From JBDTVS01 sp040007095 (GTDB lineage: Bacteria; Acidobacteriota; Vicinamibacteria; Vicinamibacterales; CAVVIG01): DNA of 64,000 bases. Below are positions 59,469 through 64,000 of this stretch, in pieces; position 1 is the first letter of the stretch; every line of letters begins with the position of its first letter. Made by a program: the position numbers and the translations under genes. Under the pieces are notes generated by a model that was not told the DNA's origin, made no database searches, and was given only the letters and a program-made list of their open reading frames with translations. The DNA lies in assembly GCA_040007095.1 (NCBI GenBank), contig JBDTVS010000099.1, positions 12,458 to 76,457 of the forward strand, in the 5' to 3' direction.

Positions 59469-62018
59469 ATGGCCGATCTTCCGACCGGTGAACCCGCGAG
59501 TCTCGTCGCCAGGTCCCGTCGGGATGGGGCGCTGGACGAGGCCCTGCAGCGCCTGGCGCCTGGTTCATCCCCCGGCCGGCCAGACACACCGGACATGCAC
59601 GTGACGGCGCTGCGCCGGCTGCCGCCCGTACCCGCGCAATATGCGCCTTTCCCCGAACAGATCGACCGCCGGCTTCGCGATGCCCTGGCCGCACGCGGCA
59701 TCACGCAGCTCTATACCCACCAGGCGCAATCCATCGATCACGCGCTCGCCCGCCGCAACGTCGTCGTCATTACGCCGACCGCCTCGGGCAAGACGCTCTG
59801 CTACAACGCACCGGTGCTGCACACGATCCTGCAGGACTCCTCGAGCCGGGCCCTGTATCTGTTTCCAACCAAGGCGCTGGCCCAGGATCAGCTGGTCGAG
59901 CTACAGACGATGTGCGAGACGCTCGCGGCCCCTGTCCCGGGCTCGGGGCAGGGTGGATCGGGCGATCAAATTGGCGTGTTCACCTACGATGGCGACACGC
60001 CCCAGGACGCGAGACGGAGCATCCGGGCCCGCGCCCATCTCGTCCTCAGCAATCCGGACATGCTGCACTCGGGCATCCTGCCGCACCATCCCCGCTGGGC
60101 GAAGCTGTTCGAGAATCTGCGTTTCGTCGTCATCGACGAGCTGCATGCGTATCGCGGCGTGTTCGGCAGCCATCTGTGCAACGTGCTGCGCCGGCTGCGG
60201 CGGGTCTGTCGACACTACGGATCGGATCCGGTCTTCATCTGTTCGTCGGCGACGATTGCCAATCCGCGGGAACTGGCCGAGCGCCTCGCCGAGCGGCCGT
60301 TCGAGCTGGTCGCCGAAAGCGGCGCCCCTCGCGGCGAGAAGTTCTTCGTGTTCGTCAACCCGCCGATCGTCAATCATCAGCTGGGCATCCGCCGATCCTA
60401 TCTCGGCGAAACGAGGCGCATTGCGGCGGAGTTCCTCAAGCGGCACCTGCAGCTGATCGTCTTTGCGCAGAGCCGTCTGTCGACCGAGATTCTGACCACC
60501 TACCTGAAAGACGATTTCGAGGCCGAACCCGGAGCGCCGGAGCGCATTCGCGGCTATCGCGGCGGATATCTGCCGAACCGTCGCCGCGAGATCGAGAAGG
60601 GCCTGCGCGAGGGCGCGGTACGGGCGGTCGTGTCCACCAATGCATTGGAGCTCGGGATCGACATCGGCGCCCTGGATGTCAGTGTGATGGCCGGCTACCC
60701 GGGCACGATTGCCGCCACGTGGCAGCGCGCGGGCCGGGCGGGCAGGCGCGCGAGCCGGTCCGCGGCGGTGATGGTGGCCAGCAGCGCCCCACTCGATCAG
60801 TTCATCGTTCGCAATCCGTCGTATTTTTTCGACGCATCGCCGGAACGCGCGCTGATCGATCCGGATAACCTGCACATTCTGGTCGATCACATCAAGTGCG
60901 CGGCGTTCGAGATGCCGTTCAGCACCACCGAGGCATTCGGGCGCCACGACCTGCAGGAGATTCTGGGGCTGCTGGCGGAACAGGGGCTGGTCCATCGCAC
61001 CGGACCGGCCGAGGACCTCGACGCCCCGGCCTGCGAGAGCCAGTGGGTCTGGACCAACGAGTCCTATCCGGCCGACGCGGTCAGCCTGCGATCGATCTCG
61101 TCGGATAACTTCGTCATCGTTGATACGACGCGAGAGACGCGGGTGATCGGCGAGACGGACTTTACCAGCGGCCCCGGCACGCTTCATCCAAAAGCGATCT
61201 ACATCGTCGAAGGGCGGCTGTATCAGGTGGAGCGCCTCGACTTCGAGGGGCGCAAGGCGTTCGTGCGCGAGATCGATTGCGACTATTACACGACCGCCAT
61301 CACCTATCCGCGAGTGACCGTCCTCGATACGTTTGCCGAGGATGGACGGCGGGCCCACGGCGAAGTCCACGTGGTCTCGCGGGTGGTGGGGTTCAAGAAG
61401 ATCAAGTTCTACACGAACGAGAACGTCGGATCCGGCGAGCTCGATCTGCCGGAGCAGCAGATGCACACCACGTCGTACTGGCTCACGGTCCCCGTCGCGA
61501 TCATGGCGATGCTGCCATATGCGGCCGACGATCGCCGCGACGGCGTGGTGGGATTGGCGTATGCGATTCGGCAGGTCGCACAGCTGCTGCTGATGTGCGA
61601 TGCGCACGACATCGGCATCTCGATCGACATGGAAACGACCGCCGAGGAGATCGCATTTCCACGCAAGGAGGCCGCCTCCGGTGAGAAGTCCCGGTCGGGA
61701 CGCTCGGCGCACTCCGTGGCCTCGTGGAGCACTTCGTCGACGAAGAGTCCGCGGATCTTCATCTACGACAATTATCCTGGCGGCATTGGCTTCAGTGCGC
61801 CGCTGTCGCGCATGCACGAGGAGCTGCTGTCGCGCACGCGCCGGCTCATCTCGGAATGCGAATGCGAGCACGGATGCCCGGGCTGCGTCGGGCCGATTGG
61901 CGACACCGGGCCGATGGCCAAGGCTGCGGCGCTTCGAATCCTGGATCTGCTGATGACGCCACCGCTCACCGCCGACACCGCGGACCAGACCGAGGCGAAG
62001 CTTGAGCACGCTGGCTGA
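59469..62018 (+). CDS. mrfA: MrfA-type DEAD/DEAH-box helicase with DUF1998 domain
   Basis: An 849-aa superfamily 2 helicase. Walker A VVITPTASGKTLCY (about residues 98-111), DEAH-like VVIDELHAYRG, SAT in FICSSATIANP, and the motif VI region WQRAGRAGRR. The C-terminal DUF1998 region ends in the four-cysteine cluster SECECEHGCPGCVGP (about 795-809). In Bacillus MrfA (YprA) with MrfB (YprB) repairs mitomycin C adducts independently of UvrABC. The next gene is a MrfB-type nuclease overlapping by 17 bases, which strongly supports this assignment over Hrq1 or Lhr. Confidence 0.92.
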   Translation: MADLPTGEPASLVARSRRDGALDEALQRLAPGSSPGRPDTPDMHVTALRRLPPVPAQYAPFPEQIDRRLRDALAARGITQLYTHQAQSIDHALARRNVVVITPTASGKTLCYNAPVLHTILQDSSSRALYLFPTKALAQDQLVELQTMCETLAAPVPGSGQGGSGDQIGVFTYDGDTPQDARRSIRARAHLVLSNPDMLHSGILPHHPRWAKLFENLRFVVIDELHAYRGVFGSHLCNVLRRLRRVCRHYGSDPVFICSSATIANPRELAERLAERPFELVAESGAPRGEKFFVFVNPPIVNHQLGIRRSYLGETRRIAAEFLKRHLQLIVFAQSRLSTEILTTYLKDDFEAEPGAPERIRGYRGGYLPNRRREIEKGLREGAVRAVVSTNALELGIDIGALDVSVMAGYPGTIAATWQRAGRAGRRASRSAAVMVASSAPLDQFIVRNPSYFFDASPERALIDPDNLHILVDHIKCAAFEMPFSTTEAFGRHDLQEILGLLAEQGLVHRTGPAEDLDAPACESQWVWTNESYPADAVSLRSISSDNFVIVDTTRETRVIGETDFTSGPGTLHPKAIYIVEGRLYQVERLDFEGRKAFVREIDCDYYTTAITYPRVTVLDTFAEDGRRAHGEVHVVSRVVGFKKIKFYTNENVGSGELDLPEQQMHTTSYWLTVPVAIMAMLPYAADDRRDGVVGLAYAIRQVAQLLLMCDAHDIGISIDMETTAEEIAFPRKEAASGEKSRSGRSAHSVASWSTSSTKSPRIFIYDNYPGGIGFSAPLSRMHEELLSRTRRLISECECEHGCPGCVGPIGDTGPMAKAAALRILDLLMTPPLTADTADQTEAKLEHAG

Positions 62019-63447
62019 TCGAATTCGCGGCGTTCTGCAGGGCGCCTCGGTGGCCGCGACCAGGGTCAGCGATGCCGTCTCGCCCGGTGCGACCCGTCCC
62101 GGGAACCCTCCGCCGGTGGTCCAGCCCGGACTGGATGAAGGCTGCACCGTGCCATCAGCGGCCGTGCCCGGCCTTGGTCGGATTGCAGCGCCGAACCACG
62201 CGACCGTGCTCGGCGGCGCGTGGCGACGGCACGGCGATCACGTCTGCTTCGTCGTGGAGTCTCGCCGGGAACGATCGTCACCCCATGGACATTCCACCAT
62301 CGGCGCGCTGGCCGACGGCCTGCGCGAAGCCGCGGAGGAGGTCCCGCTGCTCGCCGGCTTTTCGCTGCAATCGCCGTTCATGTTCTTCGATCTGGAAACC
62401 ACCGGCCTGAGCGGTGGTGCCGGCACGTATGCCTTCCTCGTCGGGTGCGCCAGTTTTGACGAAGATGGGGCGTTCACGACCAGGCAGTTCATGCTGATGC
62501 GATTGGCGGACGAACAGGCGCTGCTCTCCTCGGTGGCTGACGAGTTGTCGCGCGCCGGGGCGCTCGTGAGCTTCAACGGCAAGAGCTTCGACCGGCCGCT
62601 GATCGAGTCGCGGTACCTCTATCACCGGCTTGCCTGGGCCGGCGCAGCGCTGCCTCACCTTGACATGCTGCACATCGCCCGGCGGTTCTGGCGTCGTGAG
62701 GCCGCGGCTGTCGATGCACTCGGCGTCGACGGCGATTCCGGCTGTTCCCTCGGCGCGCTCGAACGGCAACTGCTCGGGCACCGCCGCCAGGGTGACGTTG
62801 CGGGGTTCGAGATTCCGCAGCGTTATTTTCAGTTCGTCCGCACCGGCGACGCGCGACCGCTGGTGCCGGTGCTGGCGCACAATCGTCTCGACCTTCTGTC
62901 GCTGGCAGCGTTGACCACAAAGGTCCTGCGGTTGGTCAAAGACGGCGAGGAGCACGCCCGTCTGCCGCGCGAGGCCCTGGCGCTCGGACACGTGTATGCC
63001 AGGGCCGGACTGGCCAGCCGCGCGCGCACGGCATATCTTCGCGCGGCGGTCATGGCGCAGGCGACGTCGATGGCGGTCGTCAGGACCGAGGCTCTGCGCG
63101 CGTTGGCTGTTGCGGCGCGCCGCTCAGGCGAGCACGAGCAGGCCGCCAGCTATTGGCGCCAGGTGCTCGACGTTCGAAGCTGTCCGCCATCCATTGCCCG
63201 ACAAGCGCGTGAGGCCCTGGCGATTCACTACGAGCACCGGGTTGGGGACTTGCCGGTGGCCAGAGCGTTCGCCCTGAGCAATCTGCAGGATGGACCGCAC
63301 GCGGATGAGAGCGTCCGGCATCGGATTGCGCGAATCGAGCGCAAGATTCAGACGCGTCCTCGTGAAGCTGCACGCCTGGATCTCCTGAGCACGGGGAGCG
63401 CCGGACAATCCAGTCTCGATCGTCCCAGTCTCGATCGTCGATTGTAA
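62002..63447 (+). CDS. mrfB: MrfB-type exonuclease with TPR-like C-terminus
   Basis: A 481-aa protein with a DEDD-family RNase H-like exonuclease domain (about residues 125-315): MFFDLETTGLSGGAGTYAFL (D and E ligands), LVSFNGKSFDRPLIESRYLY, LDMLHIARRFW, and VLAHNRLDLLSLAALT. The C-terminal part is helical, TPR-like (ARAGLASRARTAYLRAAVMA; EHEQAASYWRQVLDVRS). It begins at TTG 62002 inside the mrfA end. Together they form the MrfAB repair pair. Confidence 0.92.
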   Translation: MSTLADRIRGVLQGASVAATRVSDAVSPGATRPGNPPPVVQPGLDEGCTVPSAAVPGLGRIAAPNHATVLGGAWRRHGDHVCFVVESRRERSSPHGHSTIGALADGLREAAEEVPLLAGFSLQSPFMFFDLETTGLSGGAGTYAFLVGCASFDEDGAFTTRQFMLMRLADEQALLSSVADELSRAGALVSFNGKSFDRPLIESRYLYHRLAWAGAALPHLDMLHIARRFWRREAAAVDALGVDGDSGCSLGALERQLLGHRRQGDVAGFEIPQRYFQFVRTGDARPLVPVLAHNRLDLLSLAALTTKVLRLVKDGEEHARLPREALALGHVYARAGLASRARTAYLRAAVMAQATSMAVVRTEALRALAVAARRSGEHEQAASYWRQVLDVRSCPPSIARQAREALAIHYEHRVGDLPVARAFALSNLQDGPHADESVRHRIARIERKIQTRPREAARLDLLSTGSAGQSSLDRPSLDRRL

Positions 63448-63534
63448 GAGCAGACGTGAGAAGAGTGACGCTCGCCGGCAGTCCGGCTCGGTCGTCACTC
63501 TTCCGCACTTGGTACGTGAAGCTTCAGAAACCGG

Positions 63535-63795
63535 CTACTTGGTGGCGGCCGGCGAGTCCTTCTTGGCTTTCGCGGCCTGCTTGCGGCTTTCCGACGTCTG
63601 CACGCCGAACTTCTTCGTGAATCGCACGATGCGGCCTTCAGTGTCCAGCAGCTTCTGCTTGCCGGTGAAGAACGGGTGACAATTCGAGCAGATTTCGAGG
63701 TGGAGCTCGGGCTTGGTCGAACGGGTCTTCCACGTCGCCCCGCACGCGCAGCGGGCGTCGACGTCGTGGTACTTGGGGTGAATGCCTTCCTTCAC
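63535..63795 (-). CDS. rpmE: 50S ribosomal protein L31 (zinc-binding form)
   Basis: An 86-aa L31 starting MKEGIHPKYHDV from GTG 63795, with AAGGAG about seven bases upstream. CACG (residues 16-19) and CSNC (about 37-40) make the zinc-binding C+ form. It is longer than most (about 70 aa) through a Lys/Ala-rich tail (SESRKQAAKAKKDSPAATK). The longer in-frame extension upstream is rejected by the strong ribosome-binding site. Confidence 0.96.
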   Translation of the reverse strand: MKEGIHPKYHDVDARCACGATWKTRSTKPELHLEICSNCHPFFTGKQKLLDTEGRIVRFTKKFGVQTSESRKQAAKAKKDSPAATK

Positions 63796-63827
63796 GGCGT
63801 GCTCCTTGGGGTCTTGACGAAACAACA

Positions 63828-63836
63828 AGTATAGCA
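63828..63836 (-). promoter_or_regulatory. Extended -10 promoter of rpmE
   Basis: Minus-strand TGCTATACT is an extended -10 (TGn followed by TATACT at 63828-63833). No good -35 is seen. Transcription would start near 63821, about 25 bases before the GTG start. Confidence 0.45.
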
Positions 63837-63878
63837 GGCAACCGTGGCGAGCAGGACCGGAAGGTCTCCCCTTTGGTC

Positions 63879-64000
63879 CTACGGCGCCGTGAAGATCCCG
63901 CCCAGGCGCTCCCAGTCCAGAGGCGACGGCCGCCAGGCGGTGCCATCCCACGCCTTGTGATACATCGCGCCGTCGCCGCCGAGCCCGAAGATGTCGAGAC
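63879..64000 (-). CDS. C-terminal end of a PLL-like lectin-domain protein (partial)
   Basis: The window edge cuts this gene; only the last 40 codons are visible. They read LDIFGLGGDGAMYHKAWDG then TAWRPSPLDWERLGGIFTAP and stop at 63879-63881. GLGGDGAMYHKAWDG is a blade of the PLL/tectonin-like beta-propeller (typical form FGLGTDNALYHKWWDG), a carbohydrate-binding fold. The rest lies beyond base 64000. Confidence 0.75.
   Translation of the reverse strand, partial: LDIFGLGGDGAMYHKAWDGTAWRPSPLDWERLGGIFTAP

Overview
The window reads as a chromosomal core region of a GC-rich, Gram-negative-type (diderm) bacterium, most likely an Acidobacteriota of the Vicinamibacterales type. Reasons: lpxC (lipid A) plus a TamB/BamA-type outer-membrane assembly pair; a B12-dependent ribonucleotide reductase; several zinc-finger/ECF and sensor-kinase modules; and the peptides RLKPDTT and VRLQPDL inside TrmFO, which I remember as a recurrent palindrome-derived signature in proteins from that order (recall, not a search). 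No rRNA, convincing tRNA, CRISPR array, transposase gene or phage block was found. Layout. 1-3.7 kb: 3' part of uvrA, then lpxC. 3.7-6.3 kb (minus): ECF sigma factor, STAS protein, 89-aa unknown protein and an unusual radical SAM protein, packed as an operon. 6.3-8.3 kb: lysA and tmk. 8.3-12.2 kb (minus): the classic rplU-rpmA-obgE-nadD-rsfS cluster followed by comF. 12.3-13.9 kb: a small secreted protein, a lipoprotein and a TPR protein. 14.2-20.7 kb: dprA-topA-trmFO-xerC. 20.8-28.6 kb (minus): GAF/PAS histidine kinase, HTH-receiver fusion, ABC-F ATPase, PAS histidine kinase and sigma54-type NtrC regulator. 28.8-33.1 kb: ECF sigma, anti-sigma, secreted protein, lipoprotein and an APC permease, with a small membrane protein converging on it. 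33.5-36.8 kb: hslV-hslU and a fibronectin-III lipoprotein. 36.9-41.5 kb: transaldolase and a three-gene biotin-dependent acyl-CoA carboxylase. 41.5-49.1 kb: TamB-like, BamA/TamA-like and SurA-like genes translationally coupled to the carboxylase. 49.4-53.4 kb: CPBP protease (minus) and nrdJ. 53.5-56.6 kb: DinB-like protein, hydrolase, DUF547 protein and SDR. 57-59.4 kb (minus): APC permease and NHL-repeat protein. 59.5-63.4 kb: a MrfA/MrfB (YprA/YprB) helicase-nuclease pair. 63.5-64 kb (minus): rpmE and the last codons of a PLL-like lectin-domain protein. Working together: envelope biogenesis (LpxC, TamB, TamA, SurA-like), DNA maintenance (UvrA, TopA, XerC, DprA, ComF, MrfAB, NrdJ), protein synthesis and turnover (L21, L27, L31, Obg, RsfS, HslUV), and signal transduction dominate. 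The most interesting non-coding content is a set of inverted-repeat elements. One lies inside trmFO in frame. One 22-bp pair brackets the kinase-NtrC junction and covers the ntrC ribosome-binding site. One 158-bp palindromic element follows the SurA-like gene. Two kinds of simple palindromic spacer and a family of ACCACAAAG-like elements sit between genes. Upstream of nrdJ there is a good NrdR box with a helically phased second half-match, a sigma70 promoter and a leader hairpin.
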